This document shows positions 7,761-17,051 of a stretch of DNA of 64,000 nt, in pieces (position 1 is the stretch's first letter; each line of letters starts with the position of its first letter). Made by a program: the position numbers and the translations under genes. The notes under the pieces were generated by a model, which was not told the DNA's origin, did no database searches, and saw nothing but the letters and a program-made list of their open reading frames with translations. Location of the stretch: NCBI RefSeq assembly GCF_000332335.1, contig NZ_KB235948.1:5209302-5273301 (forward strand), given 5' to 3'. Origin of the DNA: Kamptonema formosum PCC 10802. Its GTDB lineage: Bacteria > Cyanobacteriota > Cyanobacteriia > Cyanobacteriales > Oscillatoriaceae.

Positions 7761-9860
7761 GTGAGTTATTGTCTCAATCCCAAATGCCCAAATCCTTCGG
7801 ACCTGTCAAACAGTCACAGGGATGTTTGTCGCCACTGCGGCTCAGAGTTACTCGTGCAAGGGCGCTACCGGGTGGTGAGACCCCTCGGGGGGGGCGGCTT
7901 TGGCAGAACGTTTGAAGCGAACGACCGGGGCACTCTGAAAGTCTTGAAAGTTCTGTACAAAAACCATCCTAAGGCCGTAGAGCTGTTTCAGCAAGAAGCC
8001 AACGTCTTGAGCCGGCTAAACCATCCAGGGATACCCAAAGTTGACCCAGATGGCTACTTTACCTTTTTGCCGGCCAACTTCAAAGATCCGCTGCACTGCC
8101 TGGTGATGGAGAAAATCACTGGCTCAAATTTGGAAGAGTGGATGAAGGAGCGGGACAGTAAACCGCTCAAGCAAGAGGAAGCCCTTAACTGCTTAAAACA
8201 ATTAGTAGAAATTCTAGATAAAGTCCACCAGCAGCAATTTTTCCACCGGGATATCAAACCGCTGAACATCATGCGCCGGCCTAACGGGCAGCTGGTGCTG
8301 ATTGACTTTGGGGCGGCTCGTGAGGTGACGGGAACCTATCTCGCCAAAGTCGGTCAGGGGCAAAACGTCACGGGGATAGTCTCACCGGGCTACACGCCGC
8401 CGGAACAAATCAATGGCAAAGCTGTGCCGCAATCCGATTTCTACGCCCTGGGGCGCACCTTTGTCTACTTAGCGACCGGCCAGTCTCCTACCGCCTTTCC
8501 AGAAAACCCCCGCACCGGCAAGCTGATCTGGCGAGAGCACGCCCCCCAAATCGAGCCCGACGTGGCGGATGTGATTGATTACCTGATGGCTCCCTTTCCC
8601 GGCAACCGGCCTCAAAATGCCCAGATGATTTTGCAGTGCCTCGCGGAAACTGGCCCCACCCAGGGGCATCCGTCCGGGCCCAACTCGGGATTCGCCTTCC
8701 GCCGCGGCACTGGCAGCGGCGGGCTCTCAGGCATTGCCACCACCGGCCAAAACTCCACCGGCAGGCCAAAGACAGCCGGCTCCAAGTTGCGGCGATCTTC
8801 GGCGCAAAAGGCCAAGTCTAAAAAAGATTTATTAGTTGCCGGCTCTGCGGCGCTGCTGCTGGGGTTGACAGGAACGCAACTTTATGCGTACTTCCGCTAC
8901 GGATACTTCCCCGCCAATCCCATCCAGGTGATCGCCAGCTTGCCGGGGAGTCGCTTCCTGCAAAGAAGCATAAACGGACAAGCCGGTTCTGTGACTGCGA
9001 TCTCCGTTAACCCAATACCCGATCCCTCAAAAAAGGGATCGGGACTGATGTTCGCCAGCGCCAGCTTTGGCAGCATCCGACTTTGGGATCAGAGCACCGG
9101 CAAACTGCTGCACACCTTCGTCGGGCACAGCAGCTGGGTGAGATCCCTCGCCACCAGCCCCGATGGCCTCCTGCTCGCCAGCGCCAGTGATGACAAAACC
9201 GTCAGGCTTTGGAATCTCGACAAACAGTTCCGCATGCTCACCATTCCGGCCCACACCGCTGCCGTCAGGGCAGTGGCCATCAGCCCGGATGGCCAGACTC
9301 TGGTCAGCGGCAGTGAGGACAGGACCGTCAGGATATGGAGTCTGCCAACCGGGCAGCGGCTGCTCACCATTGCGGCCCATGCAGGCCCCGTGAATGCCCT
9401 GGCCATCAGCCCCGACGGCCAGCTCCTGGCCAGCGCCAGTGACGACAAGACGGTAAAAATTTGGAATCTGAACACCGGCAGAGTCAGAAGCACCCTTTCC
9501 GGACATGCCGGTGCGGTCGTGTCCCTCGCCATCAGTCCCGATGGAAAGACACTCGCCAGCGGCAGCGCTGACAGCACCATCAAGCTTTGGGATCTCAAAA
9601 CCGGCAAACTGCGCAAAACCCTCAAGGGGCATGCCGGCTCGGTGAGATCCCTAGCCATCAGTCCGGACAGCAAGCTCCTCGCCAGCGGCGCTGACAGCAT
9701 CAAGCTTTGGACTCTCAAAACCGGCAGGGAGTTGGGCAGCTTCTCGGCACACGCCAGTTACGTCACCGCAGTTGCCATCAGCCCCGATGGCCAGACCTTG
9801 ATCAGCGGCAGTCCCGACCAAACCCTCAAGATATGGGCCCTGCCGAAACCCGAAAAATGA
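7761..9860 (+). CDS. 4-Cys-prefix Ser/Thr protein kinase with WD40 propeller
   Basis: A 699-residue kinase, paralogue of 5258-6754. The GTG at 7761 aligns with the SYC(I/L)NP start of the paralogue; a GTG at 7719 would add 14 unrelated residues. Zinc-ribbon prefix (CLNPKCP ... CRHCG), kinase domain with HRDIKPLNIM and LIDFGAARE, a Gly/Ser/Lys-rich linker, one membrane helix (LLVAGSAALLLGL), then seven WD40 repeats with recurring motifs AISPDGQ, LASASDDKTV and IWNL. This implies a membrane-anchored kinase with a periplasmic sensor propeller (topology inferred). A perfect 10-bp-arm hairpin at 9018-9043 encodes an extra loop (PDPSKKGSG) in the first blade. Confidence 0.92.
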   Translation: MSYCLNPKCPNPSDLSNSHRDVCRHCGSELLVQGRYRVVRPLGGGGFGRTFEANDRGTLKVLKVLYKNHPKAVELFQQEANVLSRLNHPGIPKVDPDGYFTFLPANFKDPLHCLVMEKITGSNLEEWMKERDSKPLKQEEALNCLKQLVEILDKVHQQQFFHRDIKPLNIMRRPNGQLVLIDFGAAREVTGTYLAKVGQGQNVTGIVSPGYTPPEQINGKAVPQSDFYALGRTFVYLATGQSPTAFPENPRTGKLIWREHAPQIEPDVADVIDYLMAPFPGNRPQNAQMILQCLAETGPTQGHPSGPNSGFAFRRGTGSGGLSGIATTGQNSTGRPKTAGSKLRRSSAQKAKSKKDLLVAGSAALLLGLTGTQLYAYFRYGYFPANPIQVIASLPGSRFLQRSINGQAGSVTAISVNPIPDPSKKGSGLMFASASFGSIRLWDQSTGKLLHTFVGHSSWVRSLATSPDGLLLASASDDKTVRLWNLDKQFRMLTIPAHTAAVRAVAISPDGQTLVSGSEDRTVRIWSLPTGQRLLTIAAHAGPVNALAISPDGQLLASASDDKTVKIWNLNTGRVRSTLSGHAGAVVSLAISPDGKTLASGSADSTIKLWDLKTGKLRKTLKGHAGSVRSLAISPDSKLLASGADSIKLWTLKTGRELGSFSAHASYVTAVAISPDGQTLISGSPDQTLKIWALPKPEK

Positions 9861-10031
9861 AAAATTCTCCCTCCGGGCCTGATACTTTTAAACCGCACAT
9901 TTCGTAGCATCATTGCTCGCCTCTCACTTGCTCCCAGGAGCTTTCTGGAAAGTCGATTATCGAGGCTTTGCCCCCTCTGTATAATAAGCTGTGTAATATG
10001 CTGATTAAAAGCGTAACAGCTTCTCCTCACT

Positions 10032-10078
10032 CGTTCCCAGGCTCTGCCTGGAAACGCGCTTGTCGGGGCTCTGCCCCC
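10032..10078. repeat. CGTTCCCAGGCTCTGCCTGG-type palindromic repeat
   Basis: Two consecutive hairpins: CGTTCCCAGGC/GCCTGGAAACG (10032-10056) and GGGC/GCCC around CTCT (10066-10078). Same family as 20207-20257, 36923-36947 and 39632-39681. Confidence 0.75.
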
Positions 10079-10122
10079 ACCTAATACCTAACACCTAACA
10101 CCTAAAGTTAGGACTTAGGAGT

Positions 10123-10237
10123 TATAGCAGCAGTCATATTGGTTAGGACATCAGTGACCTAGGGAAAAAGGCGTAGGGCAGGCGTTCCCTCCGACCCTCT
10201 TGATCTAATGTCCGCGCCCTAAGTGCATACTGCTATA
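10123..10237. mobile_element. MITE-like element, TATAGCAG family, copy A
   Basis: 115 bp with imperfect terminal inverted repeats: left TATAGCAGCAGTCATATTGG, right end AAGTGCATACTGCTATA. Internal segment contains GTAGGGCAGGCGT, shared with other copies. No coding capacity. The outer TA on both sides fits TA-target insertion. Confidence 0.7.
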
Positions 10238-10577
10238 AATCAGGATCTGTCTGAGATGTCCCAATGTCCTTGAAAGGAAACATTCTGGCCAAGTCCAAAA
10301 CTAACTGTCCATTGCTATATCTTGTTTCCGGATGTGCAGTATCCTAAATAAAAGCTTACTGCTACTCTTTATTTAAGAAATGTAGGAGTTCATGGCGTTT
10401 TTTATCATGTGTAATTAACCAAATTGTACGTCATTTTACCTCCAGCCCCCAGAAGGGGCGCGCTCCCTGACGGACAAAACTCCAGCGCAAATCTATCCCC
10501 GGGCAGCTGTAGGGGAATCTCATCCTTTTTTGAAGAACCAGGGATTTCGCGAGTCCGCTCGGACTTTATAGTGCAAC

Positions 10578-13500
10578 TTAGCGCCGAAGAGTGAAGTTTT
10601 CGTGAAGATGCCCGGAGGGAGCGCTCAGGATATGGGTGGCTTCGGCGGCGGTGAGGGGCGGGCTGAACAGGTAGCCTTGCATTTCCCGGCACTGGAGGCT
10701 TCGCAACAAATCCCGCTGGGCTTCTGTTTCGATGCCTTCGGCAACCACGCTGAGATCCAGGGCGGCTCCCAGAGCGATGATGGCCTTAACAATGGCGGCG
10801 TCAGTGGGGCTAGCCGTCATATCCCGCACAAAAGCTCTGTCAATTTTTAGCGTGTGGAACGGGAATTTTTTCAGATAGCTGAGCGAGGCGTAGCCAATCC
10901 CAAAGTCATCCATTGAAATAGAGATGCCCATCCTTTGCAGCAGGTCGATGGTGGAGCGGGTAAACTCCACATCTCGCATCGCTGTCGTTTCCGTAATTTC
11001 TAGCTCCAGGTACTGGGGCTCCAAACCCGTCTCCTGCAACACCTGCGCCACCATTTCCACCAAATCCGGCTGCTGGAACTGTCGAGCGGAGAGATTCACC
11101 GCCACGCGCACCAGGGCTAAGCCGGCATCGATCCAAGCTTTATTTTGGGCGCAGGCGGTCTGCAGCACCCATTTGCCCAGGGGCACAATCAAGCCATTTT
11201 CTTCCGCCAAAGGGATAAACGTTTCCGGAGAAATCAGCCCGCGCTCTGGGTGCGCCCAGCGCAACAGGGCTTCCATGCGGGTGATCAGGCCAGTGTCTGT
11301 ATCGAACTGGGGCTGGTAGTAAACCTGAAACTCGCCGCGCTCTAGGGCTCGGTGCAGGCTGTTGTCCAAAATCAGCAGCTCAGTCCCTCCCGAATTCATC
11401 TCCGGGCTGTACAGCTGGTAGTTATTTCGCCCCTGCTCTTTTGCCCGGTACAGGGCTGTATCTGCATTTTTGATTAAGGTTTCGGCATCTTTCCCATCGG
11501 GGGGGTAAAGGGCAATGCCAATGCTGCTGGTGACATACAGCTGGTGCCCCTCGATGTCAAAAGCAGGGGCGAGAGTCTCAATGATTCGTTGGGCAATTTG
11601 GGCGGCATCCTCGGCGCTGCTCAGGTGAGGCAGCAGCAGGATAAATTCATCCCCGCCCCAGCGGACAATGGTGTCGCCCTCTCGCAAACAGCTTCTCAGG
11701 CGCAAGGCAGCATTTTGCAGCAGCCGGTCGCCCACGGGGTGCCCGAGGGTGTCGTTGATAATTTTGAAGCGGTCTAAATCTAGAAAAATCACCGCTAGGA
11801 GGTTCTCCCGCAAGCGGGTGCCCTCTATGGCCACGGGCAGCCGGCTGTCCAATACCTGCCGGTTGGGCAAGCCGGTGAGCCGGTCGTGACAGGCTTGGTG
11901 CCGGATCTTTTCCTCAGTGCGGTGGCGCTCCAGGGCACCGCCGATACTGGCGGCGAGGGCAACCAAAATCGACTCTTCACTTTTGTGCCACCGGCGCTCT
12001 GCCAAGCGGTCCTCGAAGCTGATATAGCCCCAAAATTCATTTTCCAGCCGCACCGGCACGAGCAGCACCGAGATGCTGCCATACCCACAAGGCACGCAGC
12101 CACTGACGGGCAGCCCGGCAGACAGAAGTGCCAGCATAGAATCCGGAACCGCTTCCTTGGCCCCGGGCACTGGGCACTGGGGGTAGGAAAATCCTTTGCC
12201 CAGCTCCCAGTCGCTTGTTTCTCCTGCCGGCGGAAAAGCCGGCAAAAGCCACGAAACCATCCCCATCAAGTCGTTGCCATCGCGCACCCACTCAAACTCC
12301 AGGCTGGCGGTTGGCTTCCCGGTCCCCGCACCGGCGTGGCACTCCCAGATGCAGACCCGATCCGCACCGGCGGCTGGCCCCAAGGTGGCCAGGGCCTTGC
12401 TCACCGCTGAGCGGTGGTTGGTGTCCGTCAGCAAGTGATTCATCGCCTCCGCCGCGCCAGAGAGCAGGCGGTCCCGTTTGTGGAGTTCGATTTCCGCTTG
12501 CTTGCGCCCGGTGATGTCTGCCACTGTGCCTTCATACCCCAGCAGCTCACCCCTGGCGTCCCGAATGGCGCGGGCGTTCTCAGAAATCCAAATCACGCTG
12601 CCATCTTTGCGATAGACCTGAGACTCGAAGTCCCAAACGGCATCGTCCTCCTGCAACAGGCGCATGAACTGCAGCCGCCGGTTGGGGTCAGCGTACAGCT
12701 GGCGCTGGATGTCGGTTAGCGTTGAGATCAGCTCGGCGGGTGAGTCATAGCCATAGATGCGAGCCAGCATCGGGTTGGCTGTCAGGTAGCGCCCGTCCGG
12801 TGTGGTCTGGAAAATTCCCTCAACGGCATTTTCAAAAATGCTGCGATATTTCTGTTCCGCTTGCCTTAAGGCAACTTCTGCTTGTACGCGCCCGGTGATG
12901 TCTGTGATGAAGCCTTCGATTCCCACCGCTGTGCCGGTGCTGTCAAACACGCCGCTGCCTTTTTCCCACAGCCATTTTTCTTGGCCAGATTTAGTGCGGA
13001 TGCGGTACTCCACCACGTAAGGCTGTTTGCTGGCAATTGCCGCCTCAATGGCTTGCAGGACTTTTGGCAAATCTTCCGGATGGGTGATGCAGTTATACGA
13101 AAGCAGCCGGCTTTTCCCGACGAGTTCAGCAGCTTTATATCCCGTCAGCGCCACTACCCCTTCGCTCAGGTATCTCAGCGACCATTCGGGGTCGTTCGCA
13201 CAAGAAAAGACAATACCCGGAAGTGAGTCTATCAGGTGCGCGAGTTTTCGCTGGCTCTCCTGCAGTGCGGCTTCCGCCTGCTTGCGCTGCATCAGCTCGC
13301 CCAGCTGCGCCGCCACCGCAGACACCAGCTCCACCAGCCGCCTGTCCTGTTCGCGGGGTTCCAGCATAAAAAACACCAGAACTGCCAGCACTCGGTCGCC
13401 GGCAGTGATGGGAATTGCTAAGCCCGCTCCGAACCCGCACTCTGCCGCCACCTGCGCCCGCACAATCACTGTCTCTGGCTGCGCCGCAACATGCGGCTCC

Positions 13501-14375
13501 CATTCCGGCTGTTTGGTTAGCCAGACGCGCCCGGGCAAACCGACCCCCGGGGCAAAGGTCAGCGCCTCGCTTATTTTCCTGAATTTATCCACGGCTGAGG
13601 GGCGTCCATTCTCCCACGTTCGCCCGCGAGCGCGGTCCCCAGTTTTTTTATTGTTTTGGGGGGAGTGCCGGCTGTACCAAGCCGGGCTGCATTTGAGCGC
13701 GCCGGCATCCGGGCTGGGAATCCAGGCTTCTCCAAAGTCCCAGCCGGTGGCTTCGCAACAGTGGCGCAGAGCGACGCTCAGGGCGCTCTGAAAATCCTCC
13801 GCTTGGGCAATCGCCAGGGTGACGGTTTGCAGGAGCCTGGCTTCTGCTTCCACTCGCCGGCGCTCTGTGATGTCATAGCACAAGCCGATAATTTTGCAAA
13901 TCCTGCTGTCAAGACCTTCCACCGGCTTGAGTCGGATTGCAATCTGCCTCGATCCGGTAGAGCGGCTGCCGGTTTTGCCGGCACTCCTGTCAAAGGATAC
14001 TTCGCATTCAATTGGCTGGCGCTGCTGTTGGCAGCGGCTGAGGTGCAGCCAAATGGTGCCGGCGCTGCCGGCATTGAGGCAATCGCGCAGCCGCAAGCCT
14101 CCCACACTGCCGGTGGCGATTGAGAGCATTTCTCGCGCTGCCCGATTGGCGGCAACAAAGCGAAAATCGGGAACTGGCCACAAGGCCGCACCGTGACCCG
14201 GCGATCCTGCCTCTTCTGGCTCAACATCCACGATAAATATGCCGTCTGAGGAGTGTTCTAAAAGGGCCAACAGAGTGGCAGCGTCCTCGCAAGGTGCCTG
14301 CTGATCGCACTTCTGCTGACCCACATCTTGCCCCGCTACTTTTATCTGGGACATTTCGGCGCTGGTATTTCTCAA
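10578..14375 (-). CDS. PAS/GAF multi-sensor GGDEF-EAL protein
   Basis: A 1265-residue cytoplasmic cyclic-di-GMP enzyme. Order: PAS-like (about 35-155), GAF (about 185-360), PAS (about 375-500), PAS with PAC (about 505-630), GAF (about 640-810), GGDEF (about 830-990), EAL (about 1000-1250). The cyclase motif is intact (RWGGDEF) and is preceded by an inhibitory-site RxxD (REGD) five residues upstream. The EAL motif is intact (MEALLRW), with the conserved DDFGIGYASL and later KIDRAF segments. Both synthesis and hydrolysis of c-di-GMP are therefore possible. There is no membrane segment. The ATG at 14375 begins MRNTSAEMSQIKVAG; a second Met at residue 8 is also possible. Monocistronic. Confidence 0.93.
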   Translation of the reverse strand: MRNTSAEMSQIKVAGQDVGQQKCDQQAPCEDAATLLALLEHSSDGIFIVDVEPEEAGSPGHGAALWPVPDFRFVAANRAAREMLSIATGSVGGLRLRDCLNAGSAGTIWLHLSRCQQQRQPIECEVSFDRSAGKTGSRSTGSRQIAIRLKPVEGLDSRICKIIGLCYDITERRRVEAEARLLQTVTLAIAQAEDFQSALSVALRHCCEATGWDFGEAWIPSPDAGALKCSPAWYSRHSPQNNKKTGDRARGRTWENGRPSAVDKFRKISEALTFAPGVGLPGRVWLTKQPEWEPHVAAQPETVIVRAQVAAECGFGAGLAIPITAGDRVLAVLVFFMLEPREQDRRLVELVSAVAAQLGELMQRKQAEAALQESQRKLAHLIDSLPGIVFSCANDPEWSLRYLSEGVVALTGYKAAELVGKSRLLSYNCITHPEDLPKVLQAIEAAIASKQPYVVEYRIRTKSGQEKWLWEKGSGVFDSTGTAVGIEGFITDITGRVQAEVALRQAEQKYRSIFENAVEGIFQTTPDGRYLTANPMLARIYGYDSPAELISTLTDIQRQLYADPNRRLQFMRLLQEDDAVWDFESQVYRKDGSVIWISENARAIRDARGELLGYEGTVADITGRKQAEIELHKRDRLLSGAAEAMNHLLTDTNHRSAVSKALATLGPAAGADRVCIWECHAGAGTGKPTASLEFEWVRDGNDLMGMVSWLLPAFPPAGETSDWELGKGFSYPQCPVPGAKEAVPDSMLALLSAGLPVSGCVPCGYGSISVLLVPVRLENEFWGYISFEDRLAERRWHKSEESILVALAASIGGALERHRTEEKIRHQACHDRLTGLPNRQVLDSRLPVAIEGTRLRENLLAVIFLDLDRFKIINDTLGHPVGDRLLQNAALRLRSCLREGDTIVRWGGDEFILLLPHLSSAEDAAQIAQRIIETLAPAFDIEGHQLYVTSSIGIALYPPDGKDAETLIKNADTALYRAKEQGRNNYQLYSPEMNSGGTELLILDNSLHRALERGEFQVYYQPQFDTDTGLITRMEALLRWAHPERGLISPETFIPLAEENGLIVPLGKWVLQTACAQNKAWIDAGLALVRVAVNLSARQFQQPDLVEMVAQVLQETGLEPQYLELEITETTAMRDVEFTRSTIDLLQRMGISISMDDFGIGYASLSYLKKFPFHTLKIDRAFVRDMTASPTDAAIVKAIIALGAALDLSVVAEGIETEAQRDLLRSLQCREMQGYLFSPPLTAAEATHILSAPSGHLHENFTLRR

Positions 14376-14642
14376 AAGATAATGAACGCTTAACTTATTT
14401 TTAATAGGTTAGCTTGGAATTTTCCAAAGATTCAGTAGCGAATTACGCAGAACCCGCAGCTGATTCCACCTCTCTCTCGCTCTTGGCCCATCAGAAAAAT
14501 GTCTCGCTCCCCCCCGCTCCCGCTGCCGGTGAGCGGACTCAGAGTATTTTGCCATATAAACTTAGACTTATTTAGAAAAGTTAAAAAAAGTTTGTGATTG
14601 GAGGCAGGGTTATTAACAACGCACCGCACGCACCATTCTTGA

Positions 14643-14775
14643 TATAGCAGCAGCCACTTAGGGAATGGACATGTTTACCTTTAGGGCAGGCGGGACGCCG
14701 TACCAACGCCTATACTTCTTAGGACAGGCGTTCCCTCCGATCGGCTTGTCCATTACTGAGCTGTCTATTGCTATA
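14643..14775. mobile_element. MITE-like element, TATAGCAG family, copy B
   Basis: 133 bp. The left end TATAGCAGCAGCCACTTAGG pairs imperfectly with the right end CTGTCTATTGCTATA, and the homology extends inward through AATGGACA. Internal AGGGCAGGCGGGACGCC and ACAGGCGTTCC form further hairpins. Confidence 0.65.
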
Positions 14776-14922
14776 TAGCAGTATGCACTTAGGTTAGTAC
14801 ATGGGCATCATCGCATCATCGCATCACGCAAAAGCTGTGAGTCTTTCCCATGCGCGATGCCCCATGCGCCATGCCCCATACGCCATGCCATGAATGTCCT
14901 AACCAATATGACTGCTGCTATA
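14774..14922. mobile_element. MITE-like element, TATAGCAG family, copy C (reversed)
   Basis: 149 bp, opposite orientation to copies A, D and E: left TATAGCAGTATGCACTTAGG, right CCAATATGACTGCTGCTATA. It shares the TA at 14774-14775 with copy B. Its interior is filled by heptamer repeats (CATGCGC, CCCCATG) at 14848-14891 instead of the usual core. Confidence 0.75.
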
Positions 14923-15137
14923 ATCGCTCGCCAGAGCCGGCCACCCCTCCCAGGCACCCTTGCGGGACGCCGGCGGCTAGGAGATTATGCTTTTAATCTG
15001 CTTTATTAATTTCCGGCTTCCATACAAAACCTGTCTTACAGAGATCTGTACGGAAGCGAAAGACTAGAGGGATCTAAGGCAAATTAAAAGCATAAAAACG
15101 GGAGACTGCGGAGCGAGCGCAGCAATTGCAGGGACGG

Positions 15138-16595
15138 TTATGAACGCGCCCTGCCGCAGTTATCGCAGTGACTGCAGCGAAGGGACTTGGCCTCACCGGC
15201 AAAGCCAAAAGCTTGCAATAAGAACTGCCACCGGCACTGGCGAGTCCCCAGATACTGTGTCATTTGAGCGCTTGCGCCGGCGTTGGCACAAGCTCCGGCA
15301 CCGGCTCGCTCAGACGGGTTTATCGCGTACCGGAAGGGGTCGAGCCAATTCAGCCGACCGGCGCTGTGCAGCAGGGACAGGGCGATCGCACCGTCGGGGA
15401 ACTTCCGCGCCACGGCACTCACTTCCCCTTGTGCCGGCAGTTTCTCAGCCAGCTGCAGGGCTTTCCGGTACTGCGCTCCCTGCTTGTCCTCAAAAAATTG
15501 CCGCCTTTGCCTGTCTTCAGGGTCAAGCCAGCCGGTGGGTTCGCTGATCAGGGTTAAGGCTTGTGCCGGCAAGCCATCCCGACCGGCACGACCCACTTCT
15601 TGCACATATTCCGACAGCAGCGCCGGCACTTGGAAGTGAGCCACCCAGCGCACGTCTGGCTTGTTGATCCCCATCCCGAAAGCGGAGGTGCAGACGACAA
15701 ATTGGATTTTTCCGCTCAGCCAGCCTGCTTCCAGGTTTCGCCGCTGCTGTGGGCTCAAGCCGGCGTGGTAGGCGGCGGTGGCATAACCTCGCCCTGCCAG
15801 CCACTGCGCCAGGGTTTCCGTGTCTCGCCGGGTGCGGGCGTAGACTAAACCGACTTGACTGGAGAAAGCTTGGATAAATTTTAACAGCTGCTGCCGGCGT
15901 CCTCTTGGCGTCCAGGCAATCCTCACCCCCAGGTGCAGGTTGGGGCGATAGGGATTGATGCGAAACACTTCTGGCTGCTGCAGCTGCAAGACGTTTTGGA
16001 TGGTTTGCAGCGCGCAGCTGTCGGCTGTGGCGGTGAAGGCGGCGATTGCTATCTGAGTTCCAGGGGGTTTGGATTGCAGCAGTGCCGGTCGCACTGCGCC
16101 CAGCCGCCGGTATGCTGGGCGAAATGTCTCGCCCCACTGCACCAGACAGTGCGCTTCATCCAGAATCATGCCGGTTACAGCCAGCCCGGGCGCGCAGAGG
16201 CACTCCCACACCGGCTGCGAGAGCAAGGTTTCCGGCGAGAGGTACAGCAAGCGCAGCTCGTTGCGCTGCAGCCCTTGGAGCGTCTTGCTGCGAGCTTGCG
16301 ATGGCAATTCGCTGTGCAGGAGGGCAGCCGGCAATTGCCGCTCTCGCAATTCCTGCACTTGATTTTCCATCAGCGCCACCAGGGGGGAGACAACCAGCGT
16401 CAGTCCGCTTTGCAACAGGGCGGGCAGTTGAAAGCAGATGGATTTGCCGCCGCCGGTGGGCAGTACGGTTACGGTGTCTCGCTTTTGCAGCAGGCTGCGG
16501 ATGATTTCGCCTTGCGGCGGTCTGAAACCGTCGTACCCCCAGATGTTTTTTAAGGCGGCGCGGATAGCGGTTTCGTTCGCAACGCACTCGTTCAT
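15138..16595 (-). CDS. recQ: RecQ-family ATP-dependent DNA helicase (short form)
   Basis: A 485-residue SF2 3'-5' DNA helicase for recombination and fork repair. Walker A LPTGGGKSICFQLP (near 41-54), motif II ILDEAHC, aromatic-rich loop QWGETFRPAYRRL, and motif VI QEVGRAGRDG are present. The C-terminus ends in a zinc-binding cluster (CRWQFLLQAFG ... CSHCDNCG). Full-length RecQ is about 600-730 residues; this one stops after the zinc module and lacks most of the winged helix and the HRDC domain, which is common in a second, short cyanobacterial RecQ type. The ATG at 16595 is preceded by AAGAATT. Stand-alone gene. Confidence 0.92.
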   Translation of the reverse strand: MNECVANETAIRAALKNIWGYDGFRPPQGEIIRSLLQKRDTVTVLPTGGGKSICFQLPALLQSGLTLVVSPLVALMENQVQELRERQLPAALLHSELPSQARSKTLQGLQRNELRLLYLSPETLLSQPVWECLCAPGLAVTGMILDEAHCLVQWGETFRPAYRRLGAVRPALLQSKPPGTQIAIAAFTATADSCALQTIQNVLQLQQPEVFRINPYRPNLHLGVRIAWTPRGRRQQLLKFIQAFSSQVGLVYARTRRDTETLAQWLAGRGYATAAYHAGLSPQQRRNLEAGWLSGKIQFVVCTSAFGMGINKPDVRWVAHFQVPALLSEYVQEVGRAGRDGLPAQALTLISEPTGWLDPEDRQRRQFFEDKQGAQYRKALQLAEKLPAQGEVSAVARKFPDGAIALSLLHSAGRLNWLDPFRYAINPSERAGAGACANAGASAQMTQYLGTRQCRWQFLLQAFGFAGEAKSLRCSHCDNCGRARS

Positions 16596-16693
16596 AATTC
16601 TTAATGTTAAAAGCGGGCTAGTTAAATTTCGTTTCGTTTTTTGGAAAATGCCTTGGCTTATGCTAGGCTTTTATAAAAATGGTAATCCGTGCG

Positions 16694-16760
16694 AATTTAA
16701 GTTAGGTTAAAGTTGGGTTTAAGTTAGGTTAAAGTTGGGTTTAAGTTGTGTTTAAGTTGG
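16694..16760. repeat. 22-bp tandem repeat
   Basis: About three imperfect copies of TTAAGTTAGGTTAAAGTTGG in the recQ/glpQ divergent promoter region. Confidence 0.8.
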
Positions 16761-16888
16761 GCGATAGGGTTCAACTGTTCAGCGAAGTATAGCGCGTCTA
16801 AATCCTTCGTATAAATTTCAGAACCCCGGTTTCTTAAACAAACCGGGGCTCTGGTCCAAGAGCGGTTGTGCCTGTCATTTAGACCGGC

Positions 16889-17018
16889 TATAGCAGCAGT
16901 CATATTGGTGAGAACAATAGAAGCTTCGGGAGCGGGGTGCTTACTGCTATATAGACGTAAGTACGGCGTCCGCCGAGCCTGAAGGTCTAATGTTATAACC
17001 TAAGTGCATCCTGCTATA
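16889..17018. mobile_element. MITE-like element, TATAGCAG family, copy D
   Basis: 130 bp with left TATAGCAGCAGTCATATTGG and right AAGTGCATCCTGCTATA. The core (AACAATAGAAGCTTCGGGAG ... CGTCCGCCGAGCCTGAAGG) is closely matched by copy E at 55650. It ends 33 bp before the glycerophosphodiesterase start codon, so it supplies part of that gene's leader. Confidence 0.8.
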
Positions 17019-17051
17019 TATCAAGCAAATAGAAGAAAAGGTCTAGCAGCA

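Larger units (their letters stand above)
9861..10577. other. Repeat-rich spacer
   Basis: Convergent spacer between the WD40 kinase (+) and the GGDEF-EAL gene (-). It holds two copies of the GTTCCCAGGCTCTGCC repeat (9920-9973 degenerate, 10032-10078), heptamer repeats CCTAACA (10080-10106) and a MITE-like element (10123-10237). No gene seen. Confidence 0.6.
14376..15137. other. Spacer with two abutting MITE-like elements
   Basis: Upstream region of the GGDEF-EAL gene and downstream region of recQ (both on the minus strand). It contains MITE-like copies B (14643-14775) and C (14774-14922). No gene seen; the small minus ORF at 14432-14629 has no motif. Confidence 0.6.
16596..17051. other. Divergent spacer with tandem repeats and MITE
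   Basis: Contains a tandem repeat at 16694-16760 (period about 22 bp, TTAAGTTAGGTTAAAGTTGGG), a degenerate GAACCCCGGTTTCTT hairpin at 16822-16857, and MITE-like copy D at 16889-17018. No gene seen. Confidence 0.6.
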
